In this document: piece by piece, positions 21,963 to 31,751 of the stretch
Layout of the letters: each line of letters begins with the position of its first letter
Numbering within the stretch: the first letter of the stretch is position 1
From: Nymphaea colorata
Lineage: Eukaryota > Streptophyta > Magnoliopsida > Nymphaeales > Nymphaeaceae
Length of the DNA stretch: 64,000 bases
NCBI RefSeq assembly: GCF_008831285.2
Contig: NC_045142.1
Span: 13,594,716-13,658,715 of the forward strand
Direction of reading: 5' to 3'
Translations under genes and position numbers: made by a program
Notes under the pieces: generated by a model
What the model saw: only the letters and a program-made list of their open reading frames with translations
Told to the model about the DNA's origin: nothing
Database searches by the model: none

Positions 21963-22159
21963 GGGGCATTTGATACCTTGGAATTATACTGTTCACTGAG
22001 AAAAAAAATTCAAAAATTTTAAATTTTTTCCGGTCATCAAACGCAGATTTTTTTTTGAGACCGTTGAGAGTGGAATTGGCAAGATTTTTCTAGAAAAATG
22101 TTTCCGCCTGGTGGGGTGGAAACATTTTTCCAGAATTATTTTTTTGCCCGTTAGGGCTC

Positions 22160-22487
22160 TTCGCGTTGGGTTCCCGTCGTCTTCTTTCTCGCCACTGCCT
22201 CACGCTGCCTCATCTTCCTTTCTCACCTTCATCGTCCGCTGCTGCCTCAGCAGGGAAGGAAGATGTGCGAGGCTTCATCCTCTCCGCCTCTATATCAGTC
22301 AATGGCTCTCTTCGACCGCTCCCTCTTCTCATTCTTAAAGTGAATCGCCCCACCAGCCCTCTTCCTCCCTCTTTCTGCCTCTCTCTCTCTCTCTCTCAAT
22401 TTTCTGAAGAAAAGCAACTGGACAAGGGAAAAGGATCAGAAAACCTCTTCCATATTTCGATTCCCACATCGTTCCAAACCCTAGATT

Positions 22488-22532
<45 letters not shown>

Positions 22533-23050
22533 TTCTACCACCAGTATCACCGCTATTACCTAAAGAGGGGGTTTTGAGCAGCACCCACCTCGTTCGCAGA
22601 TGGGTCATCCCATAATGTATTGGCAGTGGGTCTGTTCCCCCTCGCTTTCGCTCTCTCTTCCTCGATCATGGCTACTCAAGGCCAAGTTATCATCTGCAAA
22701 GGTTCTGCCCTTATTCCTTTCATTTGTTCCTTTTCCTTTATTTGTGGTATTTGGGTAGTTTGTTCTTAGGTGTCAAGATGCCATTGATGACTCTAGGGAG
22801 CCAAAGGAAGAAGAAAACCCGATCTGCAAATGCTCATTAATTAATGCTTCCATTTCTTTTGTCTTTTCGTTTTTCATTCCTTCGTTTTTGGGCATCTTTG
22901 AATTGCTTGAGGTGTTCCCTGAATTGTTAATTTCCGCCGCTTGGAAGATTTTTCTTTCTTGTAAATTGAAGAAAGAAAAATCTTCACCCTGTTGAATATG
23001 AGACCGGATTGTACTCTGTTGGTTATCAATTCTTTTCGTTCATTGGGCTT
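22160..23050 (+). pseudogene. Captured 5' end of a class III alcohol dehydrogenase (GSNOR) gene
   Basis: The parent gene encodes S-nitrosoglutathione reductase, a zinc enzyme that oxidises S-hydroxymethylglutathione and reduces GSNO in the cytosol. Visible here: a GC-rich promoter-like stretch with CTATATCAG near 22290, a pyrimidine-rich 5' UTR with CT repeats, then an ATG at 22668 encoding MATQGQVIICK. This is the conserved first exon of plant class III ADH, ending AAAG with a GT donor at 22702 and followed by intron-like DNA. Nothing downstream of exon 1 is present, so no enzyme can be made, but a promoter and translation start have been carried into a transposon. Recognition rests on 11 residues plus the exon boundary. 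Confidence 0.72.
22383..22528 (+). repeat. CT microsatellites in the captured 5' UTR
   Basis: Two CT runs (about 22383-22398 and 22494-22528), common in plant 5' UTRs. The overlapping open frames in both directions are products of this repeat. Confidence 0.9.
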
Positions 23051-23114
23051 TTCTTTCTTCCTGTTTTAGTATGTGGATTGTGTAGAACGTGCTAAACCAT
23101 GGTTACCTTGATGA

Positions 23115-23375
23115 ACATGGTCATGTTGTTCAAGATTGAGGAGAAGCTCCAGCAGGTCATTGTTGAGAAACTTGGGGAGCCAAACCAAAGCTATGAGGAT
23201 TTCACTGCAAGCCTGCCAACAGATGAGTGCTGATATGTTGTTCATGATTTAGCAAGATGTTGTATGCTAGTTCGAAGGACAGGTTCAAGAGAGAACTTGA
23301 TGGAATCCAGGTTAAACTGCAAGCAACTGACCCTACTGAAATGGGCCTTATGTTATTAGAGGTCGTGCCAATTAG
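23115..23375 (+). pseudogene. Captured actin-depolymerising factor (ADF/cofilin) fragment
   Basis: ADF binds and severs actin filaments. Two diagnostic blocks are present in different frames: [18 protein letters not shown] followed by [14 protein letters not shown] (23129-23232), and [18 protein letters not shown] followed by [11 protein letters not shown] (about 23256-23350). The middle of the ADF fold between them is deleted, a stop follows TDEC, and no upstream exons are seen. The parent gene must lie elsewhere in the genome. The blocks lie close together, without obvious intron sequence between them, so the capture may derive from a single exon with an internal deletion. Confidence 0.88.
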
Positions 23376-23885
23376 ACTTTGTTGCAGTTGTATATATGAG
23401 ATCAATGCTTGAATTTGTGTATCTACTGTTTATTTTTCTGTGTTTTTTGTCTGTATACAAGTGTCTTGCTAAATGCTAAGCTTTTAACTTGATTTTTTTT
23501 CTTCTAGAATGAAGTGGATCTCGTAATGAGTTAGCTGACTAATGGCTATGTAGTTTGCTTATTGTCAATATTAATTTGTTGTTGAATTGAGAGAATTTGT
23601 CATCATGTGAACATAATGAAAAGGTAGCGTCCCATTTCCTAAGTTTAGTTAGTTGTTACATAATTGTAATTGTTGTTCTTTGTGCAATTTCACAACTAAA
23701 AATCTGGAAATATATTTCTATATCATCAAATTCAGAAATATAGAATTGGAAATATATTTCTGAGTCATCACACACACCCCAAAATTGGAATCAGAAAGAT
23801 TTTTCCCATTCCATTTTTCAATTTCTTATATTTCCAGATATATATTTCCAGAAATATATTTCCAGGCCATCAAACGGCCCCTAAA

Positions 23886-24098
23886 GCAGTTTATGTCAAT
23901 GCAGCCACCTGTCTTTACTGGAGATGGCAGTCCAGACAAGACAGAGGAATAGATTGAAGAGGTTGAACGCATCTTTGAACTTCTGAAGATGCCAAAAGTA
24001 GACAGAGTGAATTATGACTCTTATTTGTTGAAAGGTGATGCCAAAAGATGGTGGCAATCAACTCGTGAGATCCGGTTTGTAGGCCAACAGTTGATCTC
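23886..24098 (+). pseudogene. Gypsy gag, middle piece
   Basis: Typical retrotransposon gag: QPPVFTGDGSPDKTEE, then IEEVERIFELLKMP and YLLKGDAKRWWQSTRE, with one stop. It runs into GQQLIS where the 3.6-kb LTR block is inserted, and continues at 27681 with SWKQF. Confidence 0.85.
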
Positions 24099-24896
24099 TA
24101 TTCGCACCCCACCCTTTTATCGAAGGGGGTCGAAATGCGAATCAGCAAAATTCTTTTACAATTGAGGTTTTGAGGAAAAATTTTCAAAAGAAAGGGATCC
24201 GCCCGTCGGTACGAGATCCAACCGTTCCTGCCACCTTTAATAGGGGTAATTGGACCAAGGACTAAGAATCATTTGGATCATGTACGAGTTATTGATGCAA
24301 GTCCTATGTGCTTATGCATTGAGGTTTTGGATTCAAAAACCAAAGTGATTTTCCGGATTCAAAACCCAAAGTTTATTTTTGAATAAGTGATTTTAACTTG
24401 TTTTGAAAATGGATTCCTTTGATTTGAAGATTGGAGGGTTTTTAAACTGATTTAAAAACCTTTGTTTTGGTGTCATTTGAAATCCACAATTCTTAGAAAT
24501 TTTGAAGATTTGAAATTGAGTTCTTTGTTTGTTGTGAACTCAATTTGATTCATGAGTTGAAATGATGATCATTTTATGATCAAAATAGATTTTGAACTCT
24601 TCTTTTGCCAAATCGTGTGATTTGGTCTAAGATATTTAGAAACTTGTGTAGAGTGCATTCTTTTGATGGGACATAAGCCCAAAATGTTATTTTCTAAACA
24701 TATTTTGGCCAAGATTATGAATGCATTATTTATGTTTTCTTTGAAAGTTAAGTGAAGTTTACAAATTCTTGTTGCAATATGACTTGGTCACTTTTTGCAA
24801 CCCAAAGTTGAATCACTTAACTTCTTGAGAATGTGCATGCGGTGCTATTGATTTTGAGTGAAAGTGAATGCATGAAATGAGAAGAAAAACTATATG

Positions 24897-24995
24897 AAAC
24901 ATTCATTATTTTCTCTCTCATAATCTCTCAAGATTCATTCATATGAAACATGCATTCTTCACTCTCTCATAATCTCCCAAGATTCATTCATTGCA
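24897..24995 (+). repeat. Tandem duplication inside the solo-LTR-like block
   Basis: ACTCTCTCATAATCTCCCAA and its near-copy with TCTCTCATAATCTCTCAA, each followed by GATTCATTCAT, repeat with a period of about 55 bp. Confidence 0.8.
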
Positions 24996-27319
24996 ATCAC
25001 ACGTCATACAATCTATGCTTGAAGATTGATTTTAATTAAAATGTAGGACTTTCCCTGAATGTGATTATATTGTTAAGCACATGAATTAGAGATGTAGTCC
25101 ATAAACTTGAGTCATGGATGAGAAACTCAAAACAATTAAGAATTAGGCAAATGAAGTTGAAATCAAACTTTAAAATATAGAAGAAATGTGGATATCATCA
25201 TTTTTCCTTAAAATTGTCATAACAATCAGATTTTATTCCGATTTAAATGGATAAAAATTAAAATATTGATTCTAAGAGTGTTCGACTCTTAGAAAATGAT
25301 GAAATTCAGTTTTACTCCATACGAACTAAGCATCAAGTTCACAAAAATCATGTGCCACATGTACTCATTCATGCCATGGAGATCTAAGAACATTTCTTTC
25401 TCTCCAAAATCAAACAATATTTCAGATTCTTGTCATAAAAGATCCATTCATTTTTTGGACTATTAAAACACTTTTCGTCTTGTTCTTTAAGGAATACAAA
25501 GATTATGGCTTTTGAAGTATGATCTTACATCATTTTTGAGGCTCAATCATTCACATGTAAGTCTGAAAACATATCCATCCCTAATAGGCATTTTCATCAC
25601 ATATGTTGCAGCAAAATCACTCTCTCACCGTGGGATTCTCTCATGGTAAGGAGTTCAAAATGGTTTTAAGCATGTTGTTTTGAAAGGGACATGGCCTTGG
25701 AGCCATTTTTCAAAACTTTGATACATGGGTTAGTCTTTTTAAAAAAGAGGACTCATGCATGCGTTATGCATTAACATGTACATTCAATCGTAGGTTTCCC
25801 TTAGTTGGACATCATTCCTAGCTATAAAATAAATGAAAATAAACCCCTCTCACGAATTGCTGAAATTAAAATGAACTAACGAGAAGCCAAAGTATATGAG
25901 AAATGAGTTAAAATCACCTACCTTGCGGTCGGTCTTGATGCTTGATCTTCTTCTTCACTTGTTTTTTAAATCGAGCAATCCTAAGCAAGAATCTAAACTT
26001 GGATTCGAGCTTAGTAAAGCTAGATGAAGAGTAGCTTGCTTGCTGGAATTTGGAGTGGAAAAGAGAGCTTCTCACCACAAAAATCCTAAGTAAGGGTTCA
26101 CTTAAGCATCCTAACTTAGCAAAATCAATTGAGAGATTAGAGGAAAATGAAGAGGAAAATGAGAGAGAAGGGGAAAGAAGGCTTGGACGAATCTTCTTTC
26201 TCCTCCTTGGCCTCTCCCTCCTTGCAACAACTTGATGGAATCTTCAAAATTTTCGTCCTCCTCCTTGGTGGCCAAGGGGAGGTTTATATAGAAGAGGAAG
26301 TGCGTTCAACCACCTTCTTAACTCACCTTGGGAACTTGCTTCAGACCTTGGGGACTTGTAAAATAAGTTAAAGATGGTTTAATGGCTCTAATTGACCATT
26401 CTTAGCCCATTTGCACGAGCTAGGTGGGTTGAGCTAGGTTGGTCAATATTGGTCCAGACCTAGCTGACCAACTTTGACCAAAATTTCGAACGAAAATACC
26501 CTTGCACAGGGTTTTTCTTTATTTTGTGCTATTTATTTTTTTCTATGTTTCAAATCGAGCTTGTTAGGTTAAAACCTAGTTACTAAGCTCCAAATGTCAT
26601 TAAATTATGGTAATTCAATTTAAATTTGAATATTTGAAAATTCTATTAAATTTGGATCAAAAAGGGTATTTTCATCCATAACTTGATTAAAAATGGATTT
26701 CAACTGAATCAAACTTTGAAATATTGAATTTTAATTTGGCATTTGATTTATGTATTGGACAAATCTAAATGTATATTTATCTTTTATAAACCAATTTAGG
26801 CTATGGAATCTTAATTTGACCATAGAAGGGCATTGTCCAGATTGGTCAATTTCGACCTATTGACCAAAGTCAAAGCTCATTTGTGAGGAGTTTGACTTTG
26901 TTTGAGGCAATTTGATAAATTTGAGCTAAGAAAGCTCTTAATTTGAACTGAATTGTACTTTGATAGAGTCTAGTCAAAGTGGGTTTGATTCGGTTAAAGT
27001 CTATTTTGGTCCACTGATTGGGTCACAGGATAGACCTACCCTTTTGACTGTGCAGAGCCCAAGTTGACCGAGCCTAGCTGAAATTGGCATCACATTTGGG
27101 TGCACCTGGGTCAAACCTACATGGATTAAGTAGGGTAGGTGAGTTTGACCAGCCTAGTTATTGCTTTTTGAAAATTGACTCCCTTTTAAAGAAGACATGG
27201 TTTAAGAAGAGAGAGAGACATACATGTCTCTCTTTTCCTAGGTTTTTCATTCATTTCTCCTTGAAAATGACTTTTTTTTCATTTAATTGAGAGAAAGTAT
27301 ATATATTTTTTGAAATGGA

Positions 27320-27330
27320 GGGGGGGGGGG
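27320..27330 (+). repeat. Poly-G tract (11 G)
   Basis: Run of 11 G near the right end of the solo-LTR-like block. Confidence 0.95.
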
Positions 27331-27680
27331 CATGACCCCTGTTAGGCTCTTGACCACACGGGCTAGCTGGGGCCCACACGTGGGTCCAACGTAGCATTCT
27401 AGACTGAATTAGATCCAATTCTTGGATTTAAGTCAAAATTTGAATTTTGCAATTAGATTTGGAGTTCAAATGATGTTTGTAATTGGATTTGGATATCAAA
27501 TGACATTTGTAAATAGTTTGGACTCGTAATCCTGCATTGGGATTTGTGTCACAGGTTAAATTGAATGTAAATTGTTCTTTAGATCTGAAATTGGCTTTGA
27601 AATTGTAATTTTTCACAATTCTTTTGTAAAATTTTGATATCGCTTTAGTTCTGATGTGGAAAAATTTGGGGTGTTAACAA

Positions 27681-28265
27681 TCTCTTGGAAGCAGTTCAGG
27701 ATTCCTTCTTCAGCACTTACTATCTAGTGCATGCTAGAAAAAAAAAAGATGCAAGAGTTTATTGAATTGCAACAAAATCATTTGAGTTTGGAAGAATATG
27801 TTACTAAGTATCGGCACTTGGAGGTGTATTGCCCACACATCTACACCACAGATGAGGCCAAAACAGACAAGTTTGTGCATGGGTTGCATGATGGACTGCA
27901 AAGCAGAGTTATGTCAAGCAGACGTCGCGATTTAGACGAGGCGGTTAGTATGGCTAGATGCATGGAAAAGGACTGGAAAAAGACACAAAAGGACCATCAT
28001 AAGAAGACAAGCCAACACACACATGGTGAATGTATACAGGCCAAGCACCACCACTTTACAGGCAGGGCAAAACCTTATGAGAGGCATGATGACCGAACTT
28101 TCAGGTGGAATAGGCCAAACCGCAATGATGCCACACGGGGGTGAATGGCTACTCCGACTTCACCGAGGTGCCCCACTTGTTCATGTGTGCACCACAGAAA
28201 GCCGTGCTATCGAGAGATCGGAGCTTGTTTACACTATGGAAGGATGAGACACTTCATCAAAGATT
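27681..28265 (+). pseudogene. Gypsy gag, C-terminal piece with degenerate zinc knuckle
   Basis: From SWKQF the gag continues as MQEFIELQQNHLSLEEYVTK, FVHGLHDGLQSRV and DEAVSMARCMEKDW (27731-28144). After a frameshift comes a damaged CCHC knuckle (CLHYGRMRHF) near 28220-28260, in which ligand cysteines have been lost. In an intact element this region packages the RNA. Confidence 0.85.
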
Positions 28266-28329
28266 ACCTTTTGATGTGAGGAAATGAGTTGAAGAAGCCT
28301 GAGGCCAGTCCTTTTAGTGCTCAATAGAC

Positions 28330-28620
28330 AACTGGACGTGTCTATGCAACGATCATGGAGGAGCTTCAAGCACACGATCTCATCGAAGGTACTTTACTTG
28401 TTAGTTCTCACATTGCTAGAGTGTTGTTTGATGTAGGAACGACTCATTCTTTTATATCTAGTCGATTTGCCACTTCACTAGAACTGTCGGCTAGGATGAT
28501 GCCGTATGTCTTAAATGTGGTTAGCCTTATGCATGTTGAAGATTCGTGTAGCCAGTATCCCGATGTAGATGTCATTTTGGGCATGGATTGACTATATACG
28601 CATTATGTCAACATAGATTG
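28330..28620 (+). pseudogene. Gypsy aspartic protease, active site mutated
   Basis: Reads TLLVSSHIARVLFDVGTTHS then FISSRFA, and VDVILGMD at the end. The family motif DSGATHS has become DVGTTHS, so the serine after the catalytic Asp is lost; a stop follows the LGMD flap. The protease would have matured the polyprotein. Confidence 0.85.
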
Positions 28621-28699
28621 CAGAAAGAAGTAGATACAGTTTTTGACTCATGAGATGTGACCTGTTGAATTTTAAGCTCGTAAAGCTAGTCAAACAGAT

Positions 28700-29800
28700 A
28701 AGATAATGGTATCTTCACTAAAAGCTAAACGGTTGTTAAAAAAAAGAAATGTTGCATTCTTGGTCAACGTGTTGACCAATGAGACTAAGTCGGTGAGCTT
28801 ACAGGATGTTACCATTGTGAGTGAGTACCCGAATGTGTTCCTTGAGGAACTGTCAAGTTTGCCTCCAACACGAGAAGTTGAGTTCAAGATAGAGTTGTTA
28901 CCAGGGTCAGTGTGTCTATTTCTAAGGCACCATACCGTATGACACCCGTTGAGTTAGAAGAATTGAAGAAGCAATTGCAGGAGCTCTTGGATAAGAGCTT
29001 CATTCGACCTAATGTGTCACCTTGAGGAGCAGCATTATTCTTTGTTAAGAAGAAGGATGAAACAATGCGCTTGTATATAGATTACCGCATGTTGAATCAA
29101 GTCACTATCAATAATAAGTATCCGCTTCCTACAATTGAAAACTTGTTTGATCAACTCAAGAATGCGAAGGTATTCTCCAAGATCGATCTAATGACAGGGT
29201 ATCATCAACTCTTGATATGGGAGGAAGATGTTGCTAAGACTGCTTTTCGATCTAGATATGAGCATTATGAATACAGGGTCATGCCTTTTGGGTTGACCAA
29301 TACTCCCGCAGCGTTTTTGGACCTCATGAATTGGGTTTTTCAAGACTACTTGGATCAGTTTGTTATTATTTTTATGGATGATATTCTAGTGTACTCAGAT
29401 AGTGAGGCAGAGCACAGAGATCACTTAAGGAGTGTGTTGGGTTTTTTGCGCAAGCATAAGTTATATGTCAAATACTTGAAATGTGAATTTTGGCTAGAGA
29501 AAGTAAACTTTCTTGGTAATGTGATATCAAAGGATGGGACTTTCGTAGATCCGGCTAAGGTGTCGGTTGTACAGAACTGGAAGACGCCATGCAATGTGAC
29601 TGAGGTTAGAAGCTTTTTGGGATTGGCAGGATATTACAACCGGTTTGTACATGACTTTTCAAAAATAGCTACGCCCAGGACTAAGGTATTGAGAAAAGGA
29701 GTGAAGTTTGGTTGTAATGAAGAGCGCGAGAAGAGTTTCCAAACCTTGAAGGACAAGCTTACCACTGCCCCCCCTTTGATACTCCCATCAGGTCATTCGG
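28700..29800 (+). pseudogene. Gypsy reverse transcriptase
   Basis: Copies element RNA into DNA. Clear blocks: [61 protein letters not shown], the catalytic [22 protein letters not shown], and [16 protein letters not shown] (RT connection). The frame 29065-29850 is open for 261 codons, but a TGA lies just upstream (about 29023) and frameshifts follow, so the polyprotein cannot be made whole. Confidence 0.95.
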
Positions 29801-30170
29801 ATTTGTGGTGTACACTTATGCTTCGGGAATTAGTTATGGTTGTGTATTGATGCAACATGGTCGTATAGTGGTTTATGCATCAAGACAATTGAAGGCCCAC
29901 GAGAAACACTATGCCACTCATGATTTGGAGTTGGGAGTGGTTGTGTTTGCATTGAAGATATGGAGACATTATCTTTATGGGGCAATATTTGAGGTGATCA
30001 TAAACCACAAGTCATTAAAGTACATATTCTCTCAAAAGGATCTCAATCTGAGACAAAGAAGATGGTGTTGAATACTTAAATGATTATGATTTAAAAATAT
30101 CATATCATCCCGAAAAGGCGAATGTGGTGGCTGATGCTTTGAGCAGACATGCTAAAGCAACAATGTGAAG
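29800..30170 (+). pseudogene. Gypsy RNase H domain
   Basis: [40 protein letters not shown] and the chromovirus-typical ending [10 protein letters not shown]. The usual catalytic Asp-Ala-Ser start is altered to Tyr-Ala-Ser, and a stop falls after LRQRRWC. It would remove RNA from RNA:DNA hybrids. Confidence 0.9.
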
Positions 30171-30434
30171 TATGTTGACTCACTCTTGGACACTGTTACA
30201 AGATGTGATAGCTCGGCAGCCTTACCTTTGTGGTGAGAGCAAAGCAACAATGACTGTCTTGATACGACATCCTCTGATGGAAGAGCTTATATTGAAGCAA
30301 AAGGAAGATCCTGATTTTGCTAAAAATATGAAAGAAAGTAAGAAGACAAATTCTTCTTGGTATCAAGATGAAGATGGTTTATTGTGGTTTCGACAAAGAT
30401 TGTGGGTCCCTAGAGATGAAGGGGTGAAGTGCTA

Positions 30435-31235
30435 GTTGCTTGATGAAGCTCATGAATCCAAATTTGCTATATGCCCTGACAGTACAAAGATGTTTCAGGA
30501 TATAAAGAGAAATTTTTCGTGGACTAGAATAAAGCATAAAATTGCATAATATGTAGCAAAATGATTGGTTTGCCAACGGGTCAAGACAGAACATCAACGA
30601 CCAGGAGGCTTGTTGCAGATGATTGATATTCCAGTGTAGAAATAGGAGGACATTACGATGGATTTTGTGGTTAGTTTGCCTCACACTAGAAGACAACATG
30701 ATGCCATGTGAGTGATTGTCGATCGACTTACGAAGTCCACACATTTTCTACCAATCAGAATCAGTTAATCATTGGAAAGTCTCGCAGAGTTATATATTGG
30801 TGAGATAGTGAGATTGCATGGAGTGCCAAAGTCTATTATTGCGGATCGAGATCCACATTTTACCTTTAGATTTTGGGGGCAGTTGCAAAAGGCATTGGGT
30901 ACTAAGCTTAAGCTGAGTACAACGTTTCACCCTCAAACTAATGGGCAATCTGAGAGGACCATTCAGACCTTAGAGGACATGTTGCATGCTTGTGTTTTGG
31001 ACTGAAAAGGAGAATGAGATAAACATGTGAAATTAGCAGTGTTCGCATATAACAACAGTTACCATTCTAGTAGTGGGATGACACCTTTTGAGGCCTTGTA
31101 TGGAAGGCCATGCAGATCGCATGTTTGTTGGATTGAATTGGGTGATGACAAAATCGAAAATCCTTTGGTATTGCAACATTACATCGACCAAGTACAATTG
31201 ATAAGGAAAAAGTTGTTGACCTCATAGAGTAGATA
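30435..31235 (+). pseudogene. Gypsy integrase with several stops
   Basis: Zinc-binding remnants (LLDEAHESKFAICPDSTKMF) precede the DDE core. Visible core blocks are [15 protein letters not shown] (second Asp), [20 protein letters not shown] (catalytic Glu), and FAYNNSYHSSSGMTPFEALY with GRPCR. Stops at about 30435, 30549, 30640, 31005 and 31225 break it. It would insert the cDNA into the genome. Confidence 0.93.
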
Positions 31236-31259
31236 GAAAAGTTATGCCGACATTCAACG

Positions 31260-31730
31260 TAAAGAGTTGGCTTTTGATGTTGGTGATCATGTGTTCTTGA
31301 AAATTTCTTCTACTAAAGGTGTTTTTCGATTTGGTATTAAGGGAAAGTTGAGCCTGAAGTTCATTGGACCTTTTGGAATATTAGAGAAGATCGAAGATGT
31401 GACATACAAATTGGCATTACCACCTAATTTGAGTCATGTTCATGACGTTTTCCATGTTTCCATGCTACGAAGATATGTATCGAATCCTGCACATGTGATT
31501 GACTTTCAATGTATTCAAGTGCAAGATGATTTAACAATAGAAGGAAAAACCTATTAGAATTATGGATCAAAGAGAGCAAGTGTTTCACACTAAGAAAATT
31601 CCTCTAGTAAGAGTGGAATGGGAACACCATGGGTTGAAGGAGAGCACATGGGAACTCGAGAAGGATATGCGAAAGAAGTATCCACCCTTGTTCTTGCATT
31701 GAGGTATGATCTAAATTTCAAAGACGAAAT
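31260..31730 (+). pseudogene. Gypsy integrase C-terminus and chromodomain
   Basis: GDHVFLKISSTKGVFRFGIK, KLSLKFIGPFGILEKI and LSHVHDVFHVSMLRRYV are the usual C-terminal integrase blocks. After a frameshift at about 31556, KKIPLVRVEWEHHGLKESTW then KYPPLFLH is a group II chromodomain, thought to steer chromoviruses to heterochromatin. It ends just before the polypurine tract. Confidence 0.85.
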
Positions 31731-31731
31731 T

Positions 31732-31751
31732 TTATTTTAAGGAGGGTAGGA
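31732..31751 (+). other. Polypurine tract region before the 3' LTR
   Basis: AAGGAGGGTAGGA immediately precedes the LTR start TGTAACAC; it serves as plus-strand primer in reverse transcription. Confidence 0.75.

Larger units (their letters stand above)
21963..23881 (+). mobile_element. Pack-type TIR transposon carrying GSNOR and ADF gene fragments
   Basis: Terminal inverted repeats read GGGGCATTTGAT at the left and ATCAAACGGCCCC at the right. TAAA lies immediately outside both ends (21959-21962 and 23882-23885); TAA would be the 3-bp duplication typical of PIF/Harbinger elements. Removing the element and one duplicate makes the interrupted gag frame continuous. Inside there is no transposase but pieces of two unrelated host genes, so this is a gene-capturing non-autonomous element. 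Assignment to PIF/Harbinger is an inference from the duplication length. Confidence 0.82.
24099..27680. mobile_element. 3.6-kb solo-LTR-like insertion in gag
   Basis: The pentamer ATCTC flanks it on both sides (24094-24098 and 27681-27685). Its ends read TATTCGCACCCC and GGGGTGTTAACA, a degenerate inverted pair typical of LTR termini. It contains no pol sequence, no primer-binding site and no internal copy of its own start, so it is best read as one very long LTR left by recombination. The composition is AT-rich with many TTTGAAAAT-type words. Parts of its reverse complement resemble 43550-43700, so it probably belongs to the Tat/Ogre-like family found at 42340-57290. Confidence 0.75.

Noticed and set aside
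21963-22035. A separate 70-bp MITE formed by GGGGCATTTGAT and GGTCATCAAACGC
   Set aside because: The inner motif resembles the TIR, but no target duplication flanks it and the outer pair (21963/23881) has one; treated as subterminal repetition.
22166-22615. 149-codon frame and several overlapping minus-strand frames
   Set aside because: They are driven by CT/GA microsatellites in the captured GSNOR 5' UTR (runs of Ser-Leu or Arg-Glu).
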